NCBI GenBank assembly: GCA_964429195.1
Contig: CAYSBC010000027.1
Coordinates: 1-24,458, forward strand
Source of the DNA: JBBAFM01 sp041655415
GTDB taxonomy: Bacteria; Bacillota; Clostridia; Peptostreptococcales; JAAYPU01
Direction: 5' to 3'
Length of the DNA: 24,458 nucleotides
A program made the translations under genes and the position numbers. Below the pieces are notes generated by a model. It saw nothing but the letters and a program-made list of their open reading frames with translations, made no database searches and was not told the origin of the DNA. Shown one piece after another: positions 7,870 to 15,184 of this stretch. Position 1 is the first letter of the stretch. Every line of letters starts with the position of its first letter.

Positions 7870-7888
7870 TTTGCCGAGGAGGGTTATT

Positions 7889-8203
7889 ATGAAAAAAAGA
7901 AGATATCATATCGCCAATAAATTCAGGTTTACTTTATTTCTAGTGATTTGTTTTTTATTCATATCTGTTTGTACAGGCCTCATCTTTAAAACAAGCATAG
8001 TATCCAGCGCTTCGATTGAAAATTATGAGGAGATATATGTTAAGAAGGGCGATACTTTGTGGTCTTTAGTAGGAGAGCATTTCGGTGAACAAACTAATAA
8101 GAGAAAAGTTTTGTATGACATTGAAAAAATGAATAGGCTTAATCGATATTTAATGCCCGGAGAAGTCATTAAGATACCGGTTTATGATAGTGCAAAGTTA
8201 TAG
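7889..8203 (+). CDS. SOS-regulated membrane-anchored LysM protein, YneA-like cell division inhibitor
   Basis: The 104-residue protein has a short basic N-terminus, one hydrophobic segment (about residues 13-34) and a LysM domain (about 49-98: YVKKGDTLWSLVGEHFG ... LMPGEVIKIP). This is the architecture of B. subtilis YneA, which is induced by DNA damage and delays cell division at the wall. I chose ATG 7889 because GAGGAGGG lies just upstream (7876-7883). The longer in-frame reading from 7835 would start inside operator 1, upstream of the predicted transcription start. Two LexA boxes in its promoter directly support SOS control. Unlike in B. subtilis, lexA is not adjacent. Division inhibition is inferred from architecture plus regulation. 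Confidence 0.85.
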   Translation: MKKRRYHIANKFRFTLFLVICFLFISVCTGLIFKTSIVSSASIENYEEIYVKKGDTLWSLVGEHFGEQTNKRKVLYDIEKMNRLNRYLMPGEVIKIPVYDSAKL

Positions 8204-8214
8204 TATAGAGGCTA

Positions 8215-8243
8215 TTGACTTATGTTTTTCTTTACTCTATAAT
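8215..8243 (+). promoter_or_regulatory. Promoter of the alaS T-box leader
   Basis: TTGACT (8215-8220), a 17-base spacer, and a perfect TATAAT (8238-8243). Transcription should start near 8250. Confidence 0.85.
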
Positions 8244-8249
8244 TTAAAA

Positions 8250-8550
8250 AGAATTTGAGAAATTTAAATAAATAGAGTACGAAAACTGTGATGAAGAAGA
8301 GTATAATAAAATTTATTCTACAGAGAAAAAGAGCTTGGTGAAATCTTTTGTTTAAATTTATTAGAAGCAGCTTCTGAGTTTTTTCTTGAAAAATATGAAA
8401 AGTCTATGGTTTTATAGGAGTAGAGAAAAACGGTTCCTATCGTTAAAAGGAATGAGTGATCATAATAATAAATTATGGTAAATAGGGTGGTACCGCGGAA
8501 GATACTTACGCCCCTATAGTTATAGGGTGTTTGAGTATTTTTTTATTTAG
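8250..8550 (+). promoter_or_regulatory. T-box riboswitch (tRNA-Ala) controlling alaS
   Basis: The leader has the invariant T-box AGGGTGGTACCGCG at 8484-8497, whose bulge pairs with the CCA end of uncharged tRNA. The core is followed by a terminator built from ATACTTACGCCCCTATA and TATAGGGTGTTTGAGTAT and by a T-run. Upstream lies the long Stem I region. The probable specifier site at 8367-8372 reads GCA-GCT; both are alanine codons, which fits the downstream alanyl-tRNA synthetase. When tRNA-Ala is uncharged the antiterminator forms and alaS is expressed. Exact stem borders are approximate. Confidence 0.93.
8502..8545 (+). terminator. T-box regulated terminator ahead of alaS
   Basis: ATACTTACGCCCCTATA pairs (with interruptions) with TATAGGGTGTTTGAGTAT and runs into TTTTTTT. 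The 5' arm lies just after the T-box core, as needed for competition with the antiterminator. Confidence 0.8.
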
Positions 8551-8610
8551 ATTTTTAGATGTTTCTGTTTTCAATTTGCTGTGATGTGAAATAGAGGAGG
8601 ATATATAAGC

Positions 8611-11244
8611 ATGGAAAAACTAGGATTAAATGAAATTAGAAAGAAATTCTTAGATTTCTTCGAATCAAAGAATCATTATGTACGATCAAGCTATTCTTTG
8701 ATTCCTCAGAATGATAAAAGTTTGTTGTTAATTAATGCAGGTATGGCCCCATTAAAGCCTTATTTCATGGGTGTCGAAACACCTCCTAATAAAAGGATGG
8801 CAACTTGCCAAAAGTGTATACGAACCGGGGATATTGAGAACGTAGGTCACACTGCAAGACATGCTACTTTTTTTGAAATGCTTGGTAACTTCTCTTTTGG
8901 AGATTATTTCAAAAGAGAGGCTATTCAGTGGGCATGGGAATTTTCAACGGAGTACCTTCAGTTAGCTAAGGACAAATTATGGGTGACTATCTATGAAAAT
9001 GATGATGAAGCACATGAAATATGGCAAAGAGAGATAGGTGTTCCAGAAAATAGAATTGTCAGACTGGGTAAGGAAGATAACTTCTGGGAAATTGGTATTG
9101 GACCTTGTGGTCCTTGCTCAGAACTATACTATGACAGAGGCGAGAAATATGGATGCCACAATGAAAAGTGTCAGCCAGGATGTGATTGCGATCGTTATGT
9201 TGAATTCTGGAATCTCGTATTTACACAATTTAACAAGGATGAAGAAGGTAATTATAACCCGTTGCCAAATCCAAACATTGATACAGGTATGGGACTTGAA
9301 AGAATAGCTTGTATTATGCAAGGTGTAGAAACCATTTTTGAAGTAGATACCCTATCCTACATTCTTAACAGTGTTTCCCAATTGGCTAAGATTGATTATA
9401 AATCGAGTAATTCTCCTCAGGATATTTCTGTAAGAGTCATTACAGATCATATTCGCTCGGTGACTTTTATGGTATGCGATGGTATTATGCCTAGCAATGA
9501 AGGTCGAGGTTATGTCTTAAGAAGACTTCTCAGAAGGGCTTCAAGACATGGTAAACTGTTAGGCATAGATGGGTTGTTTCTAACAGGGCTAGTGGATAAG
9601 GTGATTGAAATATCAAAAGATGCTTATCCTGAATTAAGTGAGAGAGAAGACTATATCAAGAAAATAATATTAATCGAAGAAGAAAGATTTCAAGAGACAA
9701 TTGATCAAGGAACCCATCGCTTAAATGAATATATAGATGAGCTTATTAGCTCTGATCATACAGTTCTCTCAGGAGAATATGCCTTCAGGCTTTACGACAC
9801 TTACGGATTTCCATTGGAATTGACAGAAGAAATATTAAGTGAAAAAGGATACACCGTAAATCGGGATGAATTTGATGACCATATGGAAAATCAAAAGAAT
9901 ATGGCCCGAAGTGCAAGAAAGAGCAATAATGATGTGAGCTGGGAAGAAGGGTTCAATGTTAATCTGGAAAATTACAGCCCAACAATTTTTACCGGATATC
10001 ATTCTTACGAAGAAGAAGCCAGTGTGCTGGCTCTAATAAAAGGTTCTGAGGAAGTAAAAAGTGCTTCTCAGGATGAGATGATTAAGGTCATCTTGGATAA
10101 AACACCTTTTTATGCTGAAAGCGGTGGACAACAAGGCGACAAAGGGACCTTCGAAAATAAAGAGTGCAAATTAGAAGTCATTCATTGCGAAAAAATGAGA
10201 GGTTTTTACATCCATCATTGTGTAGTAAAAGAAGGAACATTAGCTCAAAACGATAAAGTCATTGCAAAGATTGATAAAGTAGGAAGAAATGCTTCTGCTA
10301 AAAATCATACAGCAACACATTTACTTCACAAAACTTTAAATGATGTGTTGGGAAGCCATGTTGAACAAGCCGGTTCATTTGTTAGCCCAGAAAGACTTCG
10401 TTTTGACTTTACGCATTTTGAAAACATTTCAAAGGAAGATTTAAATAAAATTGAGGAAATCATCAATGAAAAAATAGCGGAAAATCTAAATGTCATCACA
10501 GAAGAAATGAATCTGAAGGATGCTATTGCCAAAGGTGCTACTGCTTTATTCGGGGAAAAATACGATGGGCTGGTTCGTGTGGTATGTGCAGGCGATTACA
10601 GTATGGAACTTTGTGGTGGTACCCATGTTAGCGGAACCGGTCTTATTGGTGCCTTCAAGATTATAAGTGAAAATGGAATAGCTGCAGGAATTCGCAGAAT
10701 AGAGGCCATCACCGGTAAGGCTATCTACAATTTACTCATTCAAAAAGAAACCATCATCGAATCTGCATGTCATATCCTGAAAACAAATGAAAATAATTTA
10801 TTAGATAAAATTGAAATTTTGTTAATGGATAATAAGTCTATGAAAAAGGAAATAGAAAATCAGAGGAAAGAATCGATGCAAGGTTCAGTTGATGACATGC
10901 TTTCAAAGGCTAAAGAGATGAAGGATATGAAATTAGTTTCTTCTATTTTTGACAACATGGATCCGAAATCCATGCGGGAATTAGGAGATAAGATTAAAGA
11001 AAAGGCAGAAAAAGTAGTGGCTATATTGACCTCTAAAAATGAAGATAAGCTTTCCTTCTTAGTATTTGTTACCGACGATATACTCGACAGAGGAATTCAT
11101 GCAGGTAATATTGTGAAAAAGATTTCTGAGATAACAGGAGGAAAGGGTGGGGGCAAAGCTGATATGGCTCAAGGAGGCGGAAAAGATGCTTCTAAAATGG
11201 ATGAAGCCCTTCAGGCCATAGAAGAAATATTAACTCAAATTTAA
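8611..11244 (+). CDS. alaS: Alanyl-tRNA synthetase
   Basis: It charges tRNA-Ala with alanine in the cytoplasm. The 877 residues match the family length. The N-terminal class II catalytic domain shows the conserved INAGMAPLKPYFMG, ENVGHTARHATFFEMLGNFSFGDYFK and TGMGLERI stretches. The editing domain has the zinc/active-site motif HTATHLLH (H566, H570) and C668GGTH672. The C-terminal C-Ala domain ends with GGKGGGKADMAQGGGKD. The ATG at 8611 follows GAGGAGGAT. Regulation is by the upstream T-box. The downstream order ireB-ruvX is the usual Firmicute neighbourhood, although both downstream genes show their own -10 elements here. Confidence 0.99.
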   Translation: MEKLGLNEIRKKFLDFFESKNHYVRSSYSLIPQNDKSLLLINAGMAPLKPYFMGVETPPNKRMATCQKCIRTGDIENVGHTARHATFFEMLGNFSFGDYFKREAIQWAWEFSTEYLQLAKDKLWVTIYENDDEAHEIWQREIGVPENRIVRLGKEDNFWEIGIGPCGPCSELYYDRGEKYGCHNEKCQPGCDCDRYVEFWNLVFTQFNKDEEGNYNPLPNPNIDTGMGLERIACIMQGVETIFEVDTLSYILNSVSQLAKIDYKSSNSPQDISVRVITDHIRSVTFMVCDGIMPSNEGRGYVLRRLLRRASRHGKLLGIDGLFLTGLVDKVIEISKDAYPELSEREDYIKKIILIEEERFQETIDQGTHRLNEYIDELISSDHTVLSGEYAFRLYDTYGFPLELTEEILSEKGYTVNRDEFDDHMENQKNMARSARKSNNDVSWEEGFNVNLENYSPTIFTGYHSYEEEASVLALIKGSEEVKSASQDEMIKVILDKTPFYAESGGQQGDKGTFENKECKLEVIHCEKMRGFYIHHCVVKEGTLAQNDKVIAKIDKVGRNASAKNHTATHLLHKTLNDVLGSHVEQAGSFVSPERLRFDFTHFENISKEDLNKIEEIINEKIAENLNVITEEMNLKDAIAKGATALFGEKYDGLVRVVCAGDYSMELCGGTHVSGTGLIGAFKIISENGIAAGIRRIEAITGKAIYNLLIQKETIIESACHILKTNENNLLDKIEILLMDNKSMKKEIENQRKESMQGSVDDMLSKAKEMKDMKLVSSIFDNMDPKSMRELGDKIKEKAEKVVAILTSKNEDKLSFLVFVTDDILDRGIHAGNIVKKISEITGGKGGGKADMAQGGGKDASKMDEALQAIEEILTQI

Positions 11245-11292
11245 AGAAAATCAAATAATATTGGCAAATCTATTCTCTAAAGCCTATTTTTC

Positions 11293-11301
11293 TGTTATAA
11301 T
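11293..11301 (+). promoter_or_regulatory. Extended -10 promoter of ireB
   Basis: TGTTATAAT is a TGn-extended perfect -10. No good -35 is seen at the normal distance. It lies 34 bases before the ireB start. Confidence 0.6.
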
Positions 11302-11334
11302 AGACATATACTGGAACAAAGAGGAGAGATTTTT

Positions 11335-11595
11335 ATGAGCAATGTTGATAATCAAACTAGGACCATGTTATTTAACCTAGAGAAAACCAAGAGACAAAAA
11401 ATTGAACAAATATTAAAATCTGTTTACGCCGCTCTTGAAGAAAAAGAGTATAATGCTATCAATCAATTGGTGGGCTATATTCTATCTGGGGATCCTTCCT
11501 ATATCACTAGCTATAAAGATGCTCGAAATACTATAAAAGAAATAGAACGAGATGAATTGCTTGAAGAACTCATAAGGGCTTTTATGGAAAAATAA
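11335..11595 (+). CDS. ireB: IreB family regulatory phosphoprotein (UPF0297/YrzL)
   Basis: This is a small cytoplasmic protein of the UPF0297 family. In Enterococcus, IreB is a substrate of the Ser/Thr kinase IreK and negatively controls cephalosporin resistance. The family's conserved core is clear: TRTMLFNLEK, then VYAALEEKEYNAINQLVGYILSGDPSYITSY and DARNTIKEIERDELLEELI. The Thr residues near the N-terminus (TRTM) correspond to the phosphorylated region in enterococci. The 86-residue length is usual. GAGGAGAG precedes the ATG. No cognate kinase is in the window. Confidence 0.95.
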   Translation: MSNVDNQTRTMLFNLEKTKRQKIEQILKSVYAALEEKEYNAINQLVGYILSGDPSYITSYKDARNTIKEIERDELLEELIRAFMEK

Positions 11596-11634
11596 AATTG
11601 AAACTCAGATTTCTGACTATAAAATTAAGGATAT

Positions 11635-11672
11635 AGGACTTGCTTATCGTAAATGAGCAGTCCTTTCTATTT
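11635..11672 (+). terminator. Probable terminator after ireB
   Basis: AGGACTTGCTTAT and ATGAGCAGTCCT form a 12-bp stem with a one-base bulge and a wobble. TTTCTATTTTC follows. Confidence 0.7.
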
Positions 11673-11721
11673 TCTTTATGGAGATTACAATTGCATTGTA
11701 GATATTTGGCTTATTATGGTG

Positions 11722-11727
11722 TATAAT
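11722..11727 (+). promoter_or_regulatory. -10 element for ruvX-fur
   Basis: A perfect TATAAT 30 bases before ruvX, after the ireB terminator. No convincing -35 is seen at 16-18 bases. Confidence 0.5.
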
Positions 11728-11756
11728 GTGTAAATAAATGAATTGGAGATTGTTGT

Positions 11757-12194
11757 ATGAAAATAATGGGACTAGATGTTGGAGACAAAACAATTGGAAT
11801 TGCAATAAGTGATGCACTCCTAATAACAGCGCAGGGTTTAAAGACGTTGATGCGTGTTGGTATTAAGAAAGACACAAATGATTTGTTAAATATCATAAAA
11901 GAAAACAATATTGATGAAATTGTAATCGGAATACCAAAAAACTTAAATGGCACAGACAGTCCACAAACAGAAAAAGTGTATTTGTTTAAAGAAAAATTAC
12001 AAAATAAGCTTAAGAGTAATTCTATGCAAGACATCCGATTAATTGATTGGGATGAAAGATATACAACGTCTATAGCTGAAGATGTATTAATACAGGCTAA
12101 TATGGATCGTCACCAAAGGAAAGAAGTCATAGACAAAATGGCTGCCGTGATTATTTTGCAAAGTTACCTTGACTATTTAAAAAACGTTAATTAA
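11757..12194 (+). CDS. ruvX: Holliday junction resolvase-like RuvX (YqgF)
   Basis: An RNase H-fold nuclease family. Members are proposed to act in recombination, and in E. coli in 16S rRNA 5' maturation. The first strand with the catalytic Asp is visible in MKIMGLDVGDKTIGIAISD; the second acidic site is in EIVIGIPKNLNGTDS; and DERYTTSIAED carries the third region. The 145-residue length is normal. The ATG at 11757 follows TTGGAGA. It is 19 bases from the Fur-family gene and likely shares its transcript. A DUF1292 gene commonly follows ruvX in Firmicutes and is missing here. Confidence 0.95.
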   Translation: MKIMGLDVGDKTIGIAISDALLITAQGLKTLMRVGIKKDTNDLLNIIKENNIDEIVIGIPKNLNGTDSPQTEKVYLFKEKLQNKLKSNSMQDIRLIDWDERYTTSIAEDVLIQANMDRHQRKEVIDKMAAVIILQSYLDYLKNVN

Positions 12195-12213
12195 TTATTT
12201 AGGAGAGATACTG

Positions 12214-12651
12214 ATGAGCCAATCTAGTTTTGTTGAAAAATTAAAAAAGAATGGATACAAGGTTACAAAACAAAGAAAAGATATCTATGAATTCTTGGTA
12301 TCCCATCCAGAGGAACATATGTCTGCAGAAGAAATACTAACGAATATTGAAAAGGATGACTCCTATCTGGGATTAGCTACTATCTACAGAACACTACAGC
12401 TCTTTTTAGATATGGGGATAGCTATTAAACATGATTTTGATGATGGCAAAAGTCGTTATGAATTATTGCTTGAAAATGACAACAGTCATAATCATCATCA
12501 TCTTATTTGTCAAAGCTGCGGAAAAATTATTGAGGTTGCATCTGATTTAATGGAAGATCTCGAAAAAGAAATCGAAAATAATTACAATTTTAAGATAAAG
12601 AATCATACTGTAAAAATATATGGCATTTGTGAAGAATGTAAAAATAAATAA
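12214..12651 (+). CDS. Fur family transcriptional regulator (Fur/PerR/Zur subtype not resolved)
   Basis: A metal-responsive DNA-binding repressor. The winged helix is N-terminal (NGYKVTKQRKDIYEFL, recognition-helix signature GLATIYRTLQLF, about residues 53-64). The dimerisation domain has a His-rich loop (H92-NHHH) and the structural zinc site formed by C99/C102 (CQSC) and C139/C142 (CEEC). The 145-residue length is normal. AGGAGAG precedes the ATG. It follows ruvX, and a terminator follows it. Whether it answers to iron, peroxide or zinc cannot be decided by eye. No convincing Fur box was found in front of it. Confidence 0.93.
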   Translation: MSQSSFVEKLKKNGYKVTKQRKDIYEFLVSHPEEHMSAEEILTNIEKDDSYLGLATIYRTLQLFLDMGIAIKHDFDDGKSRYELLLENDNSHNHHHLICQSCGKIIEVASDLMEDLEKEIENNYNFKIKNHTVKIYGICEECKNK

Positions 12652-12755
12652 TTTAATTTTTAAATTATAAAATAAAAACAATCCATGAAATTAAATTCAT
12701 GAAATCAAATTTATTAAATATAAATAATTATAAAAATAATCATTATAAAAAATAA

Positions 12756-12787
12756 AAACTTTATTTATCATAATAAGGTTTTTTTTA
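12756..12787 (+). terminator. Rho-independent terminator after the fur-family gene
   Basis: AAACTTTATT (12756-12765) and AATAAGGTTT (12772-12781) pair over 10 bp (one wobble) with a 6-nt loop, and a T-run follows. Confidence 0.75.
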
Positions 12788-13442
12788 TTTCTTATATAAG
12801 TACTCGTGACGCTGTGCGGTATTTTTCAATATGAATTATTCCCAAAATATACATTTAAAGAATAGTTACATTTTAGATTTTCGACCATTCATTTAAATTT
12901 CAACCTTTTAACCTTTAATCTCCTATGCCCCTCCCCTATATTGGTACTGTTTAAATCATNNNNNNNNNNNNNNNNNNNNNNNNNNNNNNNNNNNNNNNNN
13001 NNNNNNNNNNNNNNNNNNNNNNNNNNNNNNNNNNNNNNNNNNNNNNNNNNNNNNNNNNNCATCTCATCATTATTTACCACTCACTTATTTCCTTATTCTT
13101 ATTGACATTCTTATTGACCAGCATCTCATCATGGCGTGCTTAACTTTGAACCCTTTTCCTGTCAGTTTTACCCACCAAATTGATATTACTTGATACTAGT
13201 TATCCAATAACAAAATAACTTTCAATCTAGGGCAAATTAGAGCGTCGATTTTCCGCCAAAACTGAAATTTTGCTCATTAAAGGTATAAATCGATGAATTA
13301 CCCCAAATTCTCAGACAATTAAAAAAACAGAAGATGAAAAAGTGTTTTTCTCTCTCCTGCTATTGTATGTATTGTTGTATTGATTTTTTAGGTTAAGATT
13401 TTTTATTAAATAAATAAATCCTTCTTGTTGATGAATCCAGTA
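12788..13442. other. Intergenic stretch without a recognisable gene, containing gap 2
   Basis: About 555 real bases plus 100 N. I see no ORF with a ribosome binding site, no tRNA and no clear terminator for the converging mgtE. CATCTCATCAT occurs twice (13060-13070, directly at the gap edge, and 13122-13132), and TTATTGAC occurs twice between them. The local style differs from the coding flanks. It may be the decayed or unassembled remains of a mobile element, but nothing identifies one. Confidence 0.5.
12960..13059. other. Assembly gap (100 N)
   Basis: Exactly 100 N, a placeholder of unknown true length. A copy of the direct repeat CATCTCATCAT sits on its right edge. Confidence 0.99.
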
Positions 13443-14786
13443 TCAAAAATTGAGCATAAGTGAAGCTATTTTAAAATAAATCATTAATGAAAAAATATCA
13501 ACTATCGTGGTTATAAGTGGACTTGCCATGATGGCCGGGTCCAGTTTGACACTTTTTGCTGCAATGGGTAATAATCCGCCAACTATCTTAGCTAGGATGA
13601 CTGTAAGAAATATAGTAATACATACTGTTGTTGCTATTTTTATTTCCACCTTATCAATAATTATCATTTTTATGAAATTGACGGTAGCAAGGCTAAAACC
13701 TACAATTAAACTGACCCTGAATTCTTTGAAAACAACCTTGAAAGCATCTTTTATTTCAATGTTCCCAAGGGCTAATCCTCTGATGATAAGCGTTGAGGAT
13801 TGAGAGCCTGCATTACCACCAGTATTCATCAACATAGGTATAAAAGCTGCTAGAACAATAACATTTTGCAATACATCTTCAAAGCTTTTAATGATATTTC
13901 CGGTAAAAGTGGCTGAAATCATCAGTACAAGAAGCCAAACAATTCTATGTTTTGCTAATTTAAAAATGTCGGTCCTTAGATACTCTTCTTCGGAAGGCTG
14001 AATAGCTGCCATTCTTTGAATATCTTCGGTATTTTCCCTATCGATAATATCGACGATATCGTCGACGGTTATAATACCAACAAGCCTGTTTTCATTGTCT
14101 ACTACCGGCATCGTTGTCAAGTCATATTTTTTAAAGACTTGTGCTGTGAATTCCTGATGGTCCAGTGTTTTCACAGAGATTACATCATCGTTAAGTATAT
14201 CCTTAATTAAATCCGTTTCTTCACTTAGGATTAATCTTCTTATGGAAACAACGCCTTCTAGCTTCCTACTCTTGTCTATAATATAGCAAGTATTAATAGT
14301 TTCTTTATCTACCCCGGTTTTCTTAATATGCTCTAGGGCTTGTTGAACTGTCATTTCCTTATTCAGGTCGACATATTCAATAGTCATGATGCTTCCGGCG
14401 GAATTTTCCGGATAATTTAAAAATTGATTAATTAATTTCCTTAAATTTTCATCTGTATTTTTAAGTACTCTTTTTACGACATTGGCGGGCATTTCTTCAA
14501 TAAAATCGATAGCATCATCAAGAAATAATTCATCAATAATACCCTTTATTTCCTTGTCAGTTATGGATTCAATAATAAATTGTTGAAGTTCAGGTGGGAT
14601 GTATGAGAAGACCCCGACTGAAACGTCTTTAGGTAGGATTCTGAAAAGCCTCACGAGCTGATGCCGATCTGCCTCATCGAATTCCTCAAATATCTGAGCG
14701 ATATCAACAACATTCATTGTTAGCAGTTCATTCCTGGCATCATGAACTTTATTTTGACTAAGCATCTCCATTATTATTTCTTTCAT
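13443..14786 (-). CDS. mgtE: Magnesium transporter MgtE
   Basis: A Mg2+ channel/transporter of the inner membrane, gated by cytoplasmic Mg2+. The 447 residues have the full domain order. An N-terminal helical MgtE_N domain spans about 1-130. Two CBS domains lie at about 131-190 (GSIMTIEYVDL...LEGVVSIRRL) and 195-250 (DVISVKTL...GIITVDDIVDII). A C-terminal membrane domain with about five helices starts near 275 and contains the pore signature MNTGGNAGSQSSTLIIRGLA. The ATG at 14786 follows AAGGAG (complement of 14797-14802). It is read from a long structured leader with a short upstream ORF, so regulation by Mg2+ at the RNA level is likely. It converges on the fur-side transcript. Confidence 0.97.
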   Translation of the reverse strand: MKEIIMEMLSQNKVHDARNELLTMNVVDIAQIFEEFDEADRHQLVRLFRILPKDVSVGVFSYIPPELQQFIIESITDKEIKGIIDELFLDDAIDFIEEMPANVVKRVLKNTDENLRKLINQFLNYPENSAGSIMTIEYVDLNKEMTVQQALEHIKKTGVDKETINTCYIIDKSRKLEGVVSIRRLILSEETDLIKDILNDDVISVKTLDHQEFTAQVFKKYDLTTMPVVDNENRLVGIITVDDIVDIIDRENTEDIQRMAAIQPSEEEYLRTDIFKLAKHRIVWLLVLMISATFTGNIIKSFEDVLQNVIVLAAFIPMLMNTGGNAGSQSSTLIIRGLALGNIEIKDAFKVVFKEFRVSLIVGFSLATVNFIKMIIIDKVEIKIATTVCITIFLTVILAKIVGGLLPIAAKSVKLDPAIMASPLITTIVDIFSLMIYFKIASLMLNF

Positions 14787-14809
14787 TTTTCAGTATCTCC
14801 TTTCGTAGC

Positions 14810-14840
14810 TCGCCCAATTTGCTGTGCAAATTGATGGCGA
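14810..14840 (-). promoter_or_regulatory. Strong hairpin just upstream of the mgtE ribosome binding site
   Basis: On the - strand TCGCC-AT-CAATTTGC-ACA-GCAAATTG-GGCGA folds into 8 bp plus 5 bp with a 2-nt bulge. It ends eight bases before the mgtE AAGGAG. No T-run follows, so it is not an intrinsic terminator. The adjacent GAGCTA can instead pair with TAGCTC, which contains the stop codon of the leader ORF. Confidence 0.6.
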
Positions 14841-14851
14841 ACTTATAAGAG

Positions 14852-14929
14852 CTATACTGCCGCAGTGACAGCTATAACGTTAGGTGTTGCGATTTTGCGC
14901 TTGGGTAAAGGGCTAGCGTCCACAGCCAT
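14852..14929 (-). CDS. Putative 25-residue leader peptide upstream of mgtE (MgtL-like in position and motif)
   Basis: This is a complete short ORF in the mgtE leader. It begins with ATG at 14929, preceded by GAAAGGAAGTG as ribosome binding site, and ends with TAG at 14852, 65 bases before mgtE. The peptide begins MAVDASPLPKRKIATP. The Pro-Leu-Pro-Lys/Arg stretch resembles the PTPLPRWRI-type core of the enterobacterial MgtL peptide, whose stalled translation controls mgtA. Codons such as GCG, CGC and CCC and a base composition near 50% GC differ from the AT-rich neighbours. This suggests constraint on both peptide and RNA. Translation and a regulatory role are inferred; the resemblance may be convergent. 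Confidence 0.5.
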   Translation of the reverse strand: MAVDASPLPKRKIATPNVIAVTAAV

Positions 14930-14946
14930 CACTTCCTTTCTTTTTT

Positions 14947-15000
14947 ACACAAATAAAATCTCTTTATCATCGAGGCGGTAAAGAGACGAGTCATTTGTGT
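14947..15000 (-). promoter_or_regulatory. First hairpin of the mgtE leader RNA
   Basis: ACACAAAT/ATTTGTGT (8 bp) encloses an internal loop and TCTCTTTA/TAAAGAGA (8 bp) with a 12-nt loop rich in C and G. It lies directly before the leader ORF's ribosome binding site and is followed by AAAAAA, so it is not a terminator. The paired arms are perfect, which suggests a real structured element. No M-box sequence is present. Confidence 0.6.
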
Positions 15001-15087
15001 CTCTAGAGTTTTGCTTAGTAGGGTTAGTTTTATATAGTGAAAAAATAAATAATAAATGTACAAAAAAATTTGTTTCTACATAACACT

Positions 15088-15117
15088 ATTATACTCCTTT
15101 AATATTACAATATCCAA
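15088..15117 (-). promoter_or_regulatory. Probable mgtE promoter
   Basis: On the - strand TTGGAT (15117-15112), an 18-base spacer, and a perfect TATAAT (15093-15088). The transcript would carry a leader of about 295 nt before mgtE. Confidence 0.6.
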
Positions 15118-15138
15118 ATAAATATGTAAAGTTTTCTA

Positions 15139-15153
15139 TCTTGTGAGACAAGA
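15139..15153 (-). terminator. Weak hairpin downstream of the sulfatase gene
   Basis: TCTTGT-CTC-ACAAGA forms a 6-bp stem with a 3-nt loop, flanked by A/T runs on both strands. It may act as a weak terminator for the sulfatase gene; the tail on the - strand is not a clean T-run. Confidence 0.35.
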
Positions 15154-15184
15154 AAAACGTTAATTCTTAAAACATTTTTAGGGA

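Noticed and set aside
12734..12748. PerR-box-like AAATAATCATTATAA
   Set aside because: It matches 12 of 14 fixed positions of the PerR consensus, but it lies downstream of the fur-family gene, before its terminator, in almost pure A/T sequence where such matches arise by chance.
12889..13080. Short - strand ORF spanning gap 2
   Set aside because: It exists only because the N run is read through. There is no ribosome binding site and no recognisable protein on either side.
14787..15080. M-box (ykoK) Mg2+ riboswitch in the mgtE leader
   Set aside because: The leader is structured and in the right place, but I cannot find the conserved M-box strings (AGGUGAGGCUCCUAUAUG and the following core) on the - strand. 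A covariance search would settle it.
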